DNA of 64,000 nt, from assembly GCF_034343125.1 (NCBI RefSeq), contig NZ_CP139957.1:519001-583000 (forward strand), read 5' to 3'. The notes below the pieces were generated by a model that had not been told where the DNA came from, ran no database searches, and saw only the letters and a list, made by a program, of their open reading frames with translations. Shown here piece after piece: positions 42,248-51,636 of the stretch (the stretch's first letter is position 1; the number at the start of each line of letters is the position of its first letter). This DNA comes from Caldicellulosiruptor danielii (GTDB lineage Bacteria; Bacillota; Thermoanaerobacteria; Caldicellulosiruptorales; Caldicellulosiruptoraceae). The position numbers and the translations under genes were made by a program.

Positions 42248-43225
42248 ATGAAAGCAGCCATATTTTATGGTAAAAGAAACTTAAAAGTAGAAGATGTTGA
42301 CTTGCCCACAATAAAAGAGGGAGAGATTTTAGTCAAGGTTGAGGCATGTGGCATTTGCGGTACAGATGTTCATATATTCAATGGAGAAGAAGGGTCTGCA
42401 AAGGTTACACCGCCAATAGTGCTGGGGCATGAGTTTTGTGGCACTGTAGTTGAGACAAGATCTGAGTTTTTCAATGTAGGAGACAAGGTGAGCATTGACC
42501 CTAACATCTACTGTGGAGTGTGCAGGTTTTGCAGAAGCGGAAGGCTTCAGCTTTGCGAAAACTTGACAGCGCTTGGCGTGAACATAAACGGTGGGTTCGC
42601 CCAGTATGCTGTCGTGCCGGAGAAACAGGCGATAAAATTTGAAAACATAGATTTTGCTGAGGCAGCACTGGCAGAACCTCTTGCTTGCTGTCTTCATGGT
42701 CTTGATAGAATAAAGATTTTTCCCACCGATAAAGTTTTAATAATAGGCTTTGGTCCGATTGGCCTTATAATGCTTGAGCTTGTTAAGATGTATGGGGCTG
42801 ACAATATCTTTGGCTATGAAGTAGATGATTTTAGAAAAAATGTTGCTAAAGAATATGGAGTTAAAGCTATTGTTGATGAATATCGCAGTGAAGAAAACTT
42901 TGATGTTGTAATAGAATGTGCAGGGGCAAAAGAGAGCATCGAAATGGCATTTAAAAAGATAGGGAAAGGTGGCAGAGTTTTGGTATTTTCTGTACCATCA
43001 CCAAATGTAACTACTGAAATTTGTCCATTTGAGATGTTTAGAAAGGAAGCACAGATTTTTTGGTCGTTTGTGAACCCATTTACACAAAAGCTTGCAATTG
43101 ATCTTTTACAGCAGGGGAAAATAAATTTAAAGCATATAATAACCCACAAAATTTCACTTGATAAGCTTTCTGAAGCACTTTCAAAAAAGTTTGAGAATCA
43201 ACTAAAAGTGATTGTCCAACCTTGA
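42248..43225 (+). CDS. Zinc-dependent medium-chain dehydrogenase (sorbitol/threonine dehydrogenase-like)
   Basis: A 325-residue MDR enzyme. Catalytic zinc ligands are in ACGICGTDVHIF and LGHEFCG; the structural zinc loop CGVCRFCRSGRLQLC is complete; the NAD site is IIGFGPIGLIMLELV. It oxidises a polyol or secondary alcohol. Its place directly behind GH130 suggests sugar-alcohol use but proves nothing. The ATG is preceded by AGAGAGGG. Confidence 0.9.
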   Translation: MKAAIFYGKRNLKVEDVDLPTIKEGEILVKVEACGICGTDVHIFNGEEGSAKVTPPIVLGHEFCGTVVETRSEFFNVGDKVSIDPNIYCGVCRFCRSGRLQLCENLTALGVNINGGFAQYAVVPEKQAIKFENIDFAEAALAEPLACCLHGLDRIKIFPTDKVLIIGFGPIGLIMLELVKMYGADNIFGYEVDDFRKNVAKEYGVKAIVDEYRSEENFDVVIECAGAKESIEMAFKKIGKGGRVLVFSVPSPNVTTEICPFEMFRKEAQIFWSFVNPFTQKLAIDLLQQGKINLKHIITHKISLDKLSEALSKKFENQLKVIVQP

Positions 43226-43250
43226 CAAGCTCAAAAGCTTTGGGTATAAT
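43222..43250 (+). promoter_or_regulatory. Promoter of tRNA-Ser
   Basis: TTGACA, 17 bases, TATAAT. The -35 box overlaps the stop codon of the preceding dehydrogenase gene. Confidence 0.85.
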
Positions 43251-43275
43251 AAATAATGTGTCATTTGAAGTATGC

Positions 43276-43367
43276 GGAGAAGTACTCAAGTGGTGAAGAG
43301 GCGCCCCTGCTAAGGGCGTAGGTCGGGTAAAACCGGCGCGAGGGTTCGAGTCCCTCCTTCTCCGCCA
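43276..43367 (+). tRNA. tRNA-Ser (anticodon GCU)
   Basis: A 92-base class II tRNA with encoded CCA. Acceptor stem GGAGAAG / CTTCTCC, discriminator G, anticodon loop CTGCTAA in the stem CCC/GGG, a long variable arm, and the TTCGAGTCC T-loop. It reads AGC/AGU serine codons. Confidence 0.96.
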
Positions 43368-43404
43368 TGAAATGAAAGTAAAGCTTAAGTTAAGATAAAA
43401 ATAT

Positions 43405-43446
43405 AACCTCTTCAAGTGAAAAGGTGAAGAGGTTATATTTTTTTTG
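43405..43446. terminator. Bidirectional terminator after tRNA-Ser
   Basis: Ten-base perfect stem AACCTCTTCA / TGAAGAGGTT, then eight Ts on the + strand and an A/T-rich flank on the other. It also serves the converging kinase gene. Confidence 0.88.
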
Positions 43447-44305
43447 GCAATGTGACCATAAAGGTTGTATATCCTTCTTCTATTTTATCGAGAGCTCTGA
43501 ACTCTGAAAAAACATCAATTTTACCTTTATATTTTTCCACTGTTGATTTTACAATAAAAAGACCCAGACCGCTTGAATTTTTTGTGGAGTATCCAAGTTC
43601 AAATATTTTATCCTTTTTGCATTTGTCTATATATGACCCCGAATTTATTACCGTGATTTCAATTTGATTACCTTCATCTTCTATATTGAGTCTGACGTAT
43701 TTTGACAGCGAAGATTTTGCATAGTAAAATGCGTTGTCAATTAGATTGCCACAGATGTTTATAAGGTCCATTGAATCAAACTTGAGATTGCTAAAATCTA
43801 CACTATAATGGAATTCAAAATTTATATCGTACTTCTCAGCTAATGCACTTTTTGCAAATATCAAAGCAGAAAGCTCTGCACACCCAAGTCCGTAAAATTT
43901 TGATGTATTTTTGAGGTTTTCACTGATTTGCTCAATATAACGTACAGCATCATTGTATTTTCCAACACAAATAAGTCCCCATATAATTTGAAGGTGATTA
44001 TTAAACTCATGTCTCTGGGCTCTTAAGATGTTTATAAAATTGTCAAGCGATTTTATATTGTCTTTATAAACTTGTGTTGTTTTTAGTATGCTCAGGGCTG
44101 AGAAAAGGTTTTTGACTGTATATAAATTTAAGATTGCAAGCAGGGTGAAAAAATAAATGACAAGTGTTCTTTGCCACTGAGGTATCTTTTGATGTTTTAT
44201 GAATTCTGTGTTTATAAAGTATATCGAATAGATGAGCAAAAACATAATAAACGCAAGTAAAAAAAGCATTGATATCAAAAGCTTTATATGGTCATTTTTC
44301 TTCAT
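43433..44305 (-). CDS. Membrane GHKL sensor kinase with Spo0B/AgrC-like histidine motif
   Basis: A 290-residue protein with two N-terminal membrane helices. A phosphoacceptor helix follows (NILRAQRHEFNNHLQIIWGLI, H in RHEFNNHLQ as in AgrC/CitA/DcuS), then a GHKL ATPase with N-box NICGNLIDNAFYYA and G-box SGLGLFIVKSTVEKYKG. No response regulator gene is next to it. ATG 44305 follows GAGGTC; the frame is open from 44359. It overlaps the membrane-protein gene upstream by 14 bases. Confidence 0.85.
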   Translation of the reverse strand: MKKNDHIKLLISMLFLLAFIMFLLIYSIYFINTEFIKHQKIPQWQRTLVIYFFTLLAILNLYTVKNLFSALSILKTTQVYKDNIKSLDNFINILRAQRHEFNNHLQIIWGLICVGKYNDAVRYIEQISENLKNTSKFYGLGCAELSALIFAKSALAEKYDINFEFHYSVDFSNLKFDSMDLINICGNLIDNAFYYAKSSLSKYVRLNIEDEGNQIEITVINSGSYIDKCKKDKIFELGYSTKNSSGLGLFIVKSTVEKYKGKIDVFSEFRALDKIEEGYTTFMVTLPKKI

Positions 44306-44798
44306 ACTTGACCTCATTCCCTTTATCAGAATAGTAAGGCAATATTTTACAAATTTCAAATACCAGATAGTTTCTACTCTTTATAACGGCAAGAAGTACA
44401 CTCATGATGGCTATCTCAATCACAAGTGTTGTGATATCACACACAAACACCGATAGTGTGAGCGAGAGATTGTTGGCAATTGTACTTATAATAGAATAAC
44501 CCCCGAACTTTAATGTCAGGCACAAGGATTGCGAAATAAGTCCCAAAATGATACCATATAAGGGTAGAAGCCTGAGATATAAGATATACAAAAGTATCAA
44601 GCAAGTAGTCATAAGTATAAGTCCCAGCATAAGATTTATATGGTTGCCAAATACAATGGTGTCCCAGAAAGCCTGTATAAAACTTACAACAAAAATCTTC
44701 TTGGTGCTGTAACATATGCCAAACAAACTTAAAATAAGGCTTACGAGAAGAAATACTTTGAAGAAGTACAAACAATACAACACTACATATGTAGCCAT
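44292..44798 (-). CDS. Polytopic membrane protein partner of the orphan GHKL kinase
   Basis: A 168-residue protein with about five hydrophobic helices (YVVLYCLYFFKVFLLVSLILSLFGI, LMLGLILMTTCLILLYILYL, and so on) and little else. It does not show the cysteine/histidine pair of AgrB peptidases. The 14-base overlap with the kinase implies a joint role, probably sensing or anchoring. Family not recognised. Confidence 0.7.
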   Translation of the reverse strand: MATYVVLYCLYFFKVFLLVSLILSLFGICYSTKKIFVVSFIQAFWDTIVFGNHINLMLGLILMTTCLILLYILYLRLLPLYGIILGLISQSLCLTLKFGGYSIISTIANNLSLTLSVFVCDITTLVIEIAIMSVLLAVIKSRNYLVFEICKILPYYSDKGNEVKYEEK

Positions 44799-44905
44799 TA
44801 TCTACCATCCTTTATTTTTATGAATTGCAGAAACCTTCTATATGATATTATATATTTTATTTATGTTTTATTCAAAACTTTTGTATCGATATGGGGGTAG
44901 AAAAT

Positions 44906-45802
44906 ATGAAATTTTACAAAATAGACATTTCACACAAAAGCATTTTTGACCAGTATTTTGCCCAATTTGAGCCAGAAATTGCTGACCTGACATTTACAAA
45001 CCTTTTTATGTGGGACCCGTTTTACGATATTCATTTTACCGAAGAAGATGGATTTTTGCTCATCATGGCAAAGCCGTACAACCAGCCACCTTTTTTACAT
45101 GGACCTGTAGGAAGAGACTTAAACAAGTTTCCCGTTGTTATTGAAAAAGCCAGGAAATATTTTGAATCTGAAGGATATAATTTCATGATAAAAAGAGCTT
45201 CTAAGAAGACAGTAGATATGCTTTTTGAGTGTAAGATGGAGTTCAAAAGCATTTTTGAAAGAGACCTTTCTGATTATGTTTACAAAGTTGAAGATTTAGT
45301 AAATTTAAAAGGTAAAAAATATCATGCAAAGAAGAATCACATTAACAAGTTTTTGAGGCTATATTCAGGAAGGTACGAATGGAAAAAAGTAGATGAAGAA
45401 ATTGTAAGACTTTGCTGGGACTTTGAATGTGAATGGTACGAAAAGAGAAATGGGAAGGAGGATATAGGGCTTACATTTGAGAAAATTGCTATAGAAAGGG
45501 CGATAAGAAATTTTGATAAACTTTCCTATGAAGGTATGGTAATTTTTATTGATGGCAGAATAAAAGCCTTCACGTTTGGGGAACCTTTGAACAAAAACAC
45601 GGTGGTCATACATATAGAAAAAGCTGACCCAGATGTTGAAGGGCTTTACGCATTTATTAACCAAAAATTTTTAGCAGAGTTTTGGGAGAATTTTGAGTTT
45701 GTAAACCGTGAAGAAGATTTGGGTAAGGAGGGGATAAGAAAGGCAAAGATGTCTTATCATCCGTTCAAGTTTGCAGAAAAGTTTACCATTCTTTTTGATT
45801 AA
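44906..45802 (+). CDS. DUF2156-type protein (GNAT-like, LPG-synthase C-terminal fold)
   Basis: A 298-residue protein resembling DUF2156/COG4866: ADLTFTNLFMWDPFYDIHF, GKKYHAKKNHINKF, a GLTFEKIAIERAIRNF region and GMVIFIDGRIKAFTFGEPLN, NTVVIHIEKADPDVEGLYAFINQKF. The family shares the tandem GNAT fold of aminoacyl-phospholipid synthases; specific function unknown. ATG 44906 with GGGGG 8 bases upstream is preferred over ATG 44891. Confidence 0.82.
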   Translation: MKFYKIDISHKSIFDQYFAQFEPEIADLTFTNLFMWDPFYDIHFTEEDGFLLIMAKPYNQPPFLHGPVGRDLNKFPVVIEKARKYFESEGYNFMIKRASKKTVDMLFECKMEFKSIFERDLSDYVYKVEDLVNLKGKKYHAKKNHINKFLRLYSGRYEWKKVDEEIVRLCWDFECEWYEKRNGKEDIGLTFEKIAIERAIRNFDKLSYEGMVIFIDGRIKAFTFGEPLNKNTVVIHIEKADPDVEGLYAFINQKFLAEFWENFEFVNREEDLGKEGIRKAKMSYHPFKFAEKFTILFD

Positions 45803-45858
45803 CACTCAATACAGGTTTACCATATAATGAAATTGAGCTTTGAAAAAATTAAATTTTT

Positions 45859-46860
45859 ATGGGAACAGCTGAACTAAAATTGGTTGAAAAGAATTATTCT
45901 ATAAGGATAGAGAGAATAAAACAAATAAAATCCAATGCCTATTTTGTAAAGACAAAAGATGGTAAAAGATATTTTTTGAAGGTCAGTAGAGTTGACAAGG
46001 AACATGTTGATTTTATTATAAAGATTTTTTCACACCTGAAAAATACAAGTTTCAAAAGCCACCTGATTGATTTTCAGAAGACCATTGATGGTGGCTTTTA
46101 TTTTTTAGATGAACACAAAAAAATATATCTTCTATGTAAGTGGATAGATGGCAGAAGTGCAGATTTTAGAAATGTTTTTGACTTGAGAAGAGTAGTCTCA
46201 GTCTTGTATCACCTTCATTTAGCCTCACTTTCTTTTGCTGAAAAAATAGAAAGCAGCTTTCATTCATCTTATCAAGAAGTGTTTCGGAGAAAGTATTCAC
46301 AAGTCATACAGATGAAGAATATTATACATCAAAAAGATGATTTTAGCTGTTTTGATAAGGCTTTTTTGAAGGTTTTAAGAAGATTTGAAGACAGGTTTGT
46401 GGAAAGCATACATATGATAAAAAAAGTAGAAGACTACTTCAAAGAAGAAAACCAGAGAGTTTTAATTCACCATGACCCTGCTCATCATAATTTTATATTC
46501 TCTGAGACAGGGGTGTATCTTATCGATTTCGATTATGCGATGGTAGATTACAGTGTGCATGACTTTGTGAACCTTGGTGTGAGGGTGTTAAAAACAAATG
46601 ATTGGGACACCAATGTATTTCGGATTTATTTAAAATGTCTGGATGATAAAAATATTATAAAAAAATTTTGGCTTCAAACATTTTGGATTTTGATGTATTT
46701 CCCCCAAGAGATTTGGCAGGTAGGACTTCAGTACTATTTCGAAAAACAGCCGTGGACAGAAGATTACTTTCTCAAAAGACTAAAAGGAGCTGAAAGAATA
46801 CAAGCAGGAAAGGAGATGATAATAAAAAAGATTGCAGGGGGGATTTCTAAATGGCATTGA
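45859..46860 (+). CDS. CotS-family spore-coat kinase-like protein (first of three)
   Basis: A 333-residue aminoglycoside-phosphotransferase/CotS fold. Nucleotide-binding part: NAYFVKTKDGKRYFLKVS (the lysine), LLCKWIDGRSADF hinge. Catalytic loop VLIHHDPAHHNFIF (HxDxxxxN) and metal motif LIDFDYAMVDY are intact. C-terminal YFPQEIWQVGLQYYFEKQPWTEDYFLKRL is typical of CotS/YsxE-like proteins. They attach to the spore coat; B. subtilis CotS family kinases or glycan-modifying roles are debated. No clear ribosome site precedes ATG 45859. Confidence 0.85.
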   Translation: MGTAELKLVEKNYSIRIERIKQIKSNAYFVKTKDGKRYFLKVSRVDKEHVDFIIKIFSHLKNTSFKSHLIDFQKTIDGGFYFLDEHKKIYLLCKWIDGRSADFRNVFDLRRVVSVLYHLHLASLSFAEKIESSFHSSYQEVFRRKYSQVIQMKNIIHQKDDFSCFDKAFLKVLRRFEDRFVESIHMIKKVEDYFKEENQRVLIHHDPAHHNFIFSETGVYLIDFDYAMVDYSVHDFVNLGVRVLKTNDWDTNVFRIYLKCLDDKNIIKKFWLQTFWILMYFPQEIWQVGLQYYFEKQPWTEDYFLKRLKGAERIQAGKEMIIKKIAGGISKWH

Positions 46861-47819
46861 AGCAAAAATTTAAGCTTCACTATGGCTTTGACATAAAAGA
46901 GCTCAAGAAGTTCAAGGATGGATATATTTTCAAGACAAGCAAAGCAGAATATCTGTTAAAAAAGACCAAAATGTCGCCTGCAGAAATTGTCTTTATATTT
47001 CACTGTCATCAGCATTTGAAAGACAATAAATTTGTTAATTTTGAAAAGATTGTTCCCACAAAAGATGGCTGTCCTTACCTGATATTTAACAGAAACACAT
47101 ATGTACTCATAGAACATTTTAAAAAAGAACCTATTGAATTTTCTGAAAAACAACTGGCAAGTTTAGTAGAGTTTATAAATGCTTTTCATTCGGCCTCTGC
47201 TAACTTAAAATCGGCTGTGGGTGCACGATACAAGGTTCAATATGGAAAAGATAGAATTACTGCACGAAATATGTATTCAATATTCACCAAGCTAAAAGAA
47301 AATCCTCACCTGATAAAAACTGAAAGGCTTAGGAATATTATATTAAGCACAATTGAGCCAAACATCGAATACGTAAAAAAAGCATTAGAAATTTTAGAAG
47401 ATACCAGATATCTTGAGGTAATATCGCGCAGTATGCAAGAAAATAGATTCATCCATGGCAAACTTATTATTGACAACATTCACAAATGTTACGGTAAATT
47501 GAGACTTGGCAATATGTTTGACTTAGAGCTGAATATCCGTGAAAAGGACATAGCTACGTTTGTGAAAAGCCTGCTCAAAATAGATAAAAGCTTTGATTTT
47601 GAGGATTGCATAAGCAAATTTTATGTTACCTCATTTGATAATTACAAAAAATGGTTAGTCTTAGCTATGATACTTCTACCGTATGAGTATTTTTCACTTC
47701 TCAAAAAAATTGTTAGGTTTAGAGATTTGGACTGGGCATCTGAAGGATTTGAAGAGAAAATTAAAAGGATATGTGAAAAAGACCAGTACAAAGACAAAAT
47801 TTTAGCCTCCCTGCATTAA
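46851..47819 (+). CDS. CotS-family paralogue lacking catalytic residues (pseudokinase)
   Basis: A 322-residue homologue of its neighbours, with the same layout (YIFKTSKAEYLLKKTK, YVLIEHFKKEPIEFSEKQLASLVEFINAFHSAS). Where they have HxD...N and DFD, it reads FIHGKLIIDNI and GNMFDLELN: the catalytic Asp is Lys and the metal aspartates are gone. It should not transfer phosphate. It overlaps the first gene by 10 bases and follows AGGGGGGAT. It may act as a structural or regulatory subunit of the other two. Confidence 0.8.
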   Translation: MALKQKFKLHYGFDIKELKKFKDGYIFKTSKAEYLLKKTKMSPAEIVFIFHCHQHLKDNKFVNFEKIVPTKDGCPYLIFNRNTYVLIEHFKKEPIEFSEKQLASLVEFINAFHSASANLKSAVGARYKVQYGKDRITARNMYSIFTKLKENPHLIKTERLRNIILSTIEPNIEYVKKALEILEDTRYLEVISRSMQENRFIHGKLIIDNIHKCYGKLRLGNMFDLELNIREKDIATFVKSLLKIDKSFDFEDCISKFYVTSFDNYKKWLVLAMILLPYEYFSLLKKIVRFRDLDWASEGFEEKIKRICEKDQYKDKILASLH

Positions 47820-47865
47820 AAAAGGTGTTTTCTCATATAGTTTTTAGTGGGAGGTGTTTTTTGTT

Positions 47866-48858
47866 ATGATTGCTCTGAGAGAGGAGATAACTCAATTTTT
47901 TGATATAGAGGTTTTTTATTTTATGCCTGTCCGTGACATTTTAGTTCTCTCCACCGACAGAGGTCTTAAATGCTTTAAAAAAGTAGACTATTCGGTGGAA
48001 ACACTATTGTTTATTCATGGGGGCAAAGAACACCTTGTTTCAAGAGGATTTATAGACATTGACAGATTTAACTTAAGTAGGGAAGATCTACCATATGTTA
48101 TGTTGGGTGACGAAATCTATGTGTTGACAGACTGGATTGACGCAAGAGAGTGTGAACTTGAAAATCCGATAGAACTGAAAGCTGCGACAGAAAAGCTTGC
48201 TATGATGCATGAAGCATCAATAGGTTATACCAATATTCCCGAGGGTGCAAGGGTTAGAGATGATTTGGGCAGACTTCTTACAAGATTTGAAAAGCGCTGC
48301 AACGAATTTTTGCGTATGAGAAAGATGGCAGAAAAAAGAAAGAGCATGTTTGACTATGAGTATCTATTTACATACTTGTATTATTTTGACCTTGCAAAGG
48401 AAGCGCTTGAAAAACTTAGAAATTCAAATTACTTAAAACTTTGTGAGGAAGCAAAAGAAAAAAGAGGTTTCATTCACAGAGATTACTCTTACCACAATAT
48501 ACTCTACACCCACGATAGTGATGTGTATATAATAGACTTTGATTATCTTACCTATGACCTTCGAATAGTTGACCTCACAAGCTTTATGCAAAAGGTGTTA
48601 AAAAGGATTCACTGGGATATAAAAACAGGTGAGAGTATCTTGAACTGGTATTCAAATGTATCGCCATTGAGCAAAGACGAGCTTGAACTTGTCTATATGA
48701 TCCTGCTTTTTCCTTATAGATATTGGAAGACATGCAACAGGTATTATAATGGCAAAAAGAGCTGGTCTGAAAAAGCATTTACAAACAAGCTTCATGAAGT
48801 TATTGCAGAAAAAGAATTTCACTATGATTTTGTCAGGTGGCTTGAAAAACAGATATAA
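47866..48858 (+). CDS. CotS-family spore-coat kinase-like protein (third of three)
   Basis: A 330-residue protein with intact kinase-fold motifs: ILVLSTDRGLKCFKKVD, YVLTDWIDARECEL, catalytic loop GFIHRDYSYHNILY and VYIIDFDYLTYDLRIVDL. The C-terminus (LLFPYRYWKTCNRYYNGKKSWSEKAFTNKL) is the CotS-type end. ATG 47866 has GGGAGGT ten bases upstream; GTG 47854 lies within that site. Last gene of a three-gene unit ending at the terminator 48864. Confidence 0.87.
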   Translation: MIALREEITQFFDIEVFYFMPVRDILVLSTDRGLKCFKKVDYSVETLLFIHGGKEHLVSRGFIDIDRFNLSREDLPYVMLGDEIYVLTDWIDARECELENPIELKAATEKLAMMHEASIGYTNIPEGARVRDDLGRLLTRFEKRCNEFLRMRKMAEKRKSMFDYEYLFTYLYYFDLAKEALEKLRNSNYLKLCEEAKEKRGFIHRDYSYHNILYTHDSDVYIIDFDYLTYDLRIVDLTSFMQKVLKRIHWDIKTGESILNWYSNVSPLSKDELELVYMILLFPYRYWKTCNRYYNGKKSWSEKAFTNKLHEVIAEKEFHYDFVRWLEKQI

Positions 48859-48863
48859 AAAAA

Positions 48864-48905
48864 GGGGGCAACAAAACCTGCTGTTTTTTAAGGTTTTATT
48901 GCCCC
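48864..48905. terminator. Bidirectional terminator between cotS-like genes and coaX
   Basis: Long stem GGGGCAAcAAAACCT / AGGTTTTATTGCCCC flanked by A-rich and T-rich runs. Confidence 0.88.
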
Positions 48906-48924
48906 ATATTTATTTTAGCATTTT

Positions 48925-49713
48925 TTAAACTGGCATCTGTTTGTTTTTATAGTATATTATCCTGAGGCCTTCTAATGTCAGAGAAGGATTTACAATCTGA
49001 ATTGTCTTTGACTCCTCAGCAATAAGCCTTGCAAGACCACCTGTTGCAATGACCTTTGCCTCTGGTTCATTCATTTCTTCTTTTATCCTGTTTACCATGT
49101 AATCAACAAGACCGACATAACCATAGATGATACCCGACTGCATGGCATGTACTGTGTTTTTGCCAATTATAGTTGGTGGCTTTTGAAGTTCTATTCTGTG
49201 AAGCCTGCTTGCATGGGAAAAAAGAGCCTCTGCCGAGATTTTTATGCCTGGTGCAATTGCACCACCTAAGTATTCTGATTTTCTTGAGAGGGCACAGAAG
49301 GTTGTTGCTGTTCCAAAATCAATGATTACTGCAGGGCCTCCATAAAGTTCGTTTACTGCAACGGCATTGACAATTCTATCTGAGCCAACCTCTTTCGGGT
49401 TTTCAGTTTTGATGTTTAGTCCCGTTTTGATGCCTGGACCCACCACCATAGGGTTTATACCAAAATACTTTTGTATTGCCCTTTCGAACGAATACATTAT
49501 TGGTGGTACAACAGAAGAAATTATAACATCCATTATTTCAGCTGGATTTATACCACTGTAAGAAAGCATCTGTGTCATAAGTATTCCAAACTCATCTGCA
49601 GCCTTTTCTTTATCAGTCTTCATCCTGTAACTTGCCATCAAATCTTTCCCTTTGTAAACACCGAACACAATATTAGTATTGCCGATGTCAACAACTAAAA
49701 GTTTATCTTTCAT
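48925..49713 (-). CDS. coaX: Type III pantothenate kinase
   Basis: A 262-residue ASKHA-fold kinase: [16 protein letters not shown] (phosphate-1), [11 protein letters not shown] and [15 protein letters not shown] (phosphate-2), [11 protein letters not shown], and [11 protein letters not shown] (adenosine motif). It carries out the first step of CoA synthesis and, like the family, would need a monovalent cation. ATG 49713 follows AGGTGAGAG; the GTG at 49725 is part of that site. Confidence 0.95.
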   Translation of the reverse strand: MKDKLLVVDIGNTNIVFGVYKGKDLMASYRMKTDKEKAADEFGILMTQMLSYSGINPAEIMDVIISSVVPPIMYSFERAIQKYFGINPMVVGPGIKTGLNIKTENPKEVGSDRIVNAVAVNELYGGPAVIIDFGTATTFCALSRKSEYLGGAIAPGIKISAEALFSHASRLHRIELQKPPTIIGKNTVHAMQSGIIYGYVGLVDYMVNRIKEEMNEPEAKVIATGGLARLIAEESKTIQIVNPSLTLEGLRIIYYKNKQMPV

Positions 49714-49737
49714 TTTTTCTCTCACCTATTAAAGAAT

Positions 49738-50058
49738 TTATTCCACAACAACTGCAGTTCCTGTAACTGAAACCATCAGCATACTTCCATTTGCACCCAA
49801 AACCTCATAGTCTATATCAATTCCAACAACTGCATTTGCACCAAGCATTGCAGCCCTATTTTGAAGTTCTTGCAGAGCTTCTTCTCTTGTACGAATAAGT
49901 TCATTTTCGTATGTTCCAGACCTTCCACCAAATATGTCTGTTATAGAAGCTATAAAGTCTTTTACAAGATTGACTCCTACAATTACTTCACTGCTTACAA
50001 TTCCTTTGTAGTCCACAATTTTTTTGCCCTCAATAGAGGGAGTTGTTGTAACAATCAT
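49738..50058 (-). CDS. YbjQ family (UPF0145, DUF74) protein
   Basis: A 106-residue protein: [30 protein letters not shown], then [14 protein letters not shown] and [32 protein letters not shown], the full YbjQ signature. Forms pentamers in known structures; proposed heavy-metal-binding role is weakly supported. It sits between dapL and coaX and may be co-transcribed with them. Confidence 0.92.
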   Translation of the reverse strand: MIVTTTPSIEGKKIVDYKGIVSSEVIVGVNLVKDFIASITDIFGGRSGTYENELIRTREEALQELQNRAAMLGANAVVGIDIDYEVLGANGSMLMVSVTGTAVVVE

Positions 50059-50070
50059 CTAAAAAACCTC

Positions 50071-51306
50071 CTAAAATTCAAATTCCACATCAGAAAGTCT
50101 TCTCTTGAGCTCTTCCATAACTCTAATTTCATCCTCAGGTGTCTTTGCTTCAAATGTGACAGAGAACCTCACAAAGTGTCCTGCGTCGTCCCATGGAACT
50201 GTTGAGATGCACTTTTCTGTAATTAAGTATTCCGAAAACTCTTCAGCTGTCTCAAACCTTCGGCCATTTTTAATTCCCTTTGGAATCTCAACGTACAAAT
50301 AGAAAGAACCCTTTGGCTTTTGAGCATCAAACCCAATCTCTCTTAATGTTTTCACAAGAAGATCATGACGGCGTGAATATTTTTCATTGATTTTCTCAGT
50401 GATTTCAGGGTGTTCCAGTGCATAAATTCCTGCTTTTTGTATAGCCTTGAACTGACCAGAGTCGTTATTGTCCTTGACAGCTGCAAAGGCCTTTACAACA
50501 AGCTCATTTCCTGCAACAAATGCAAGTCGCCAGCCGGTCATGTTGTACGCTTTAGATAAAGAATGAATTTCAACACCAACTTCTTTTGCTCCTTCAACCG
50601 ACAAGAAGGATAATGGCTTGTAACCGTCAAACACTAAAGCTGCATATGCTGCATCATGCACAACTATTATGTTGTTTTCCATTGCGAATTTTACGACCTC
50701 TTCAAAAAACTCTTTAGTTGCAACAGCACCACATGGATTGTTGGGGTAGTTCAAATACATAAGCTTTGCCCTTTTTCTTATGTCAGCCGGGATTGATGAC
50801 AAATCTGGCAGGAAATTATTCTCTTTCAAAAGCGGGACGTTATACACTTCACCGCCAAGCCATTTTGTGATTGTTCCCAAAACTGGGTAGCCTGGCACAG
50901 TCATTATTGTCACATCGCCTGGGTTTATGAATGCATAGGGCAAAAGTGCTAAGGCTGACTTTGAACCAATCGCGTGGTTTACCTCTGTATCAGGGTTAAT
51001 ACCCTTGACGCCATACACTCTTTCTAAGTATTTGGCAGCTGCCACTTTAAATTCATAAATCCCATTGTCGGCATACCCTCTGTTTTCGTCTTTTCCTGCC
51101 TCATAGGCAAGCGTTCCAATTATACCCATGTCAGCTTTCTCATCAGGTTCACCAACACCCATATCAATGAGTTCCATGTCAGGGTGAAGCTCTTTTGCTT
51201 TTGCCTTTGCCCTTTTAATCTTTTCAAACTTATAAAGAATGGTTTCTTTTCCAAATTTGCTTCCACCAATTCTCTCTGCAAACATGTTTTGTATAAAACT
51301 TTCCAC
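50071..51306 (-). CDS. dapL: LL-diaminopimelate aminotransferase-like PLP enzyme
   Basis: A 411-residue class I aminotransferase: MGVGEPDEKAD, RGYADNGIYEFKVAAAKYL, IGSKSALALLPYAFINPGD, MYLNYPNNPCGAVA, and the PLP lysine in IHSLSKAYNMTGWRLAF. Length and motifs fit DapL, which converts tetrahydrodipicolinate to LL-DAP in one step for lysine and peptidoglycan. Related broad-specificity aminotransferases look alike, so the symbol is moderately sure. GTG 51306 follows AAGGAGGG with ideal spacing. Confidence 0.82.
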   Translation of the reverse strand: MESFIQNMFAERIGGSKFGKETILYKFEKIKRAKAKAKELHPDMELIDMGVGEPDEKADMGIIGTLAYEAGKDENRGYADNGIYEFKVAAAKYLERVYGVKGINPDTEVNHAIGSKSALALLPYAFINPGDVTIMTVPGYPVLGTITKWLGGEVYNVPLLKENNFLPDLSSIPADIRKRAKLMYLNYPNNPCGAVATKEFFEEVVKFAMENNIIVVHDAAYAALVFDGYKPLSFLSVEGAKEVGVEIHSLSKAYNMTGWRLAFVAGNELVVKAFAAVKDNNDSGQFKAIQKAGIYALEHPEITEKINEKYSRRHDLLVKTLREIGFDAQKPKGSFYLYVEIPKGIKNGRRFETAEEFSEYLITEKCISTVPWDDAGHFVRFSVTFEAKTPEDEIRVMEELKRRLSDVEFEF

Positions 51307-51550
51307 CCGAAATCCCTCCTTCAAAATTTGGTACAACATTGTCTTATGGTATTCTGATGGTTATTCACAATTTGATTGCTGATACAGATCGATAAAGTCA
51401 AATATATGATTTAGTAGATATTTTAACATAAAACATCTGATTTATGAAAGGGTAATTTAGCTTCGGAATTTACTGCAAAACTAAACCGATTGTGCAATTT
51501 AGAAAATTTATTTTTCACATTTATTAGCAAATTTCATAAATGCTTTCTAA

Positions 51551-51580
51551 TTGACATACAATACCTACCCATGGTATAAA
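51551..51580 (+). promoter_or_regulatory. Promoter upstream of the polyferredoxin gene
   Basis: TTGACA (51551-51556), 18 bases, TATAAA (51575-51580). The rest of 51307-51636 holds only the divergent start region of dapL; no gene seen. Confidence 0.7.
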
Positions 51581-51636
51581 AAATACTTGAATTGCAAACG
51601 ATACAAGAGAAAAGGGCAGAGGGGGGTATATCTGAC

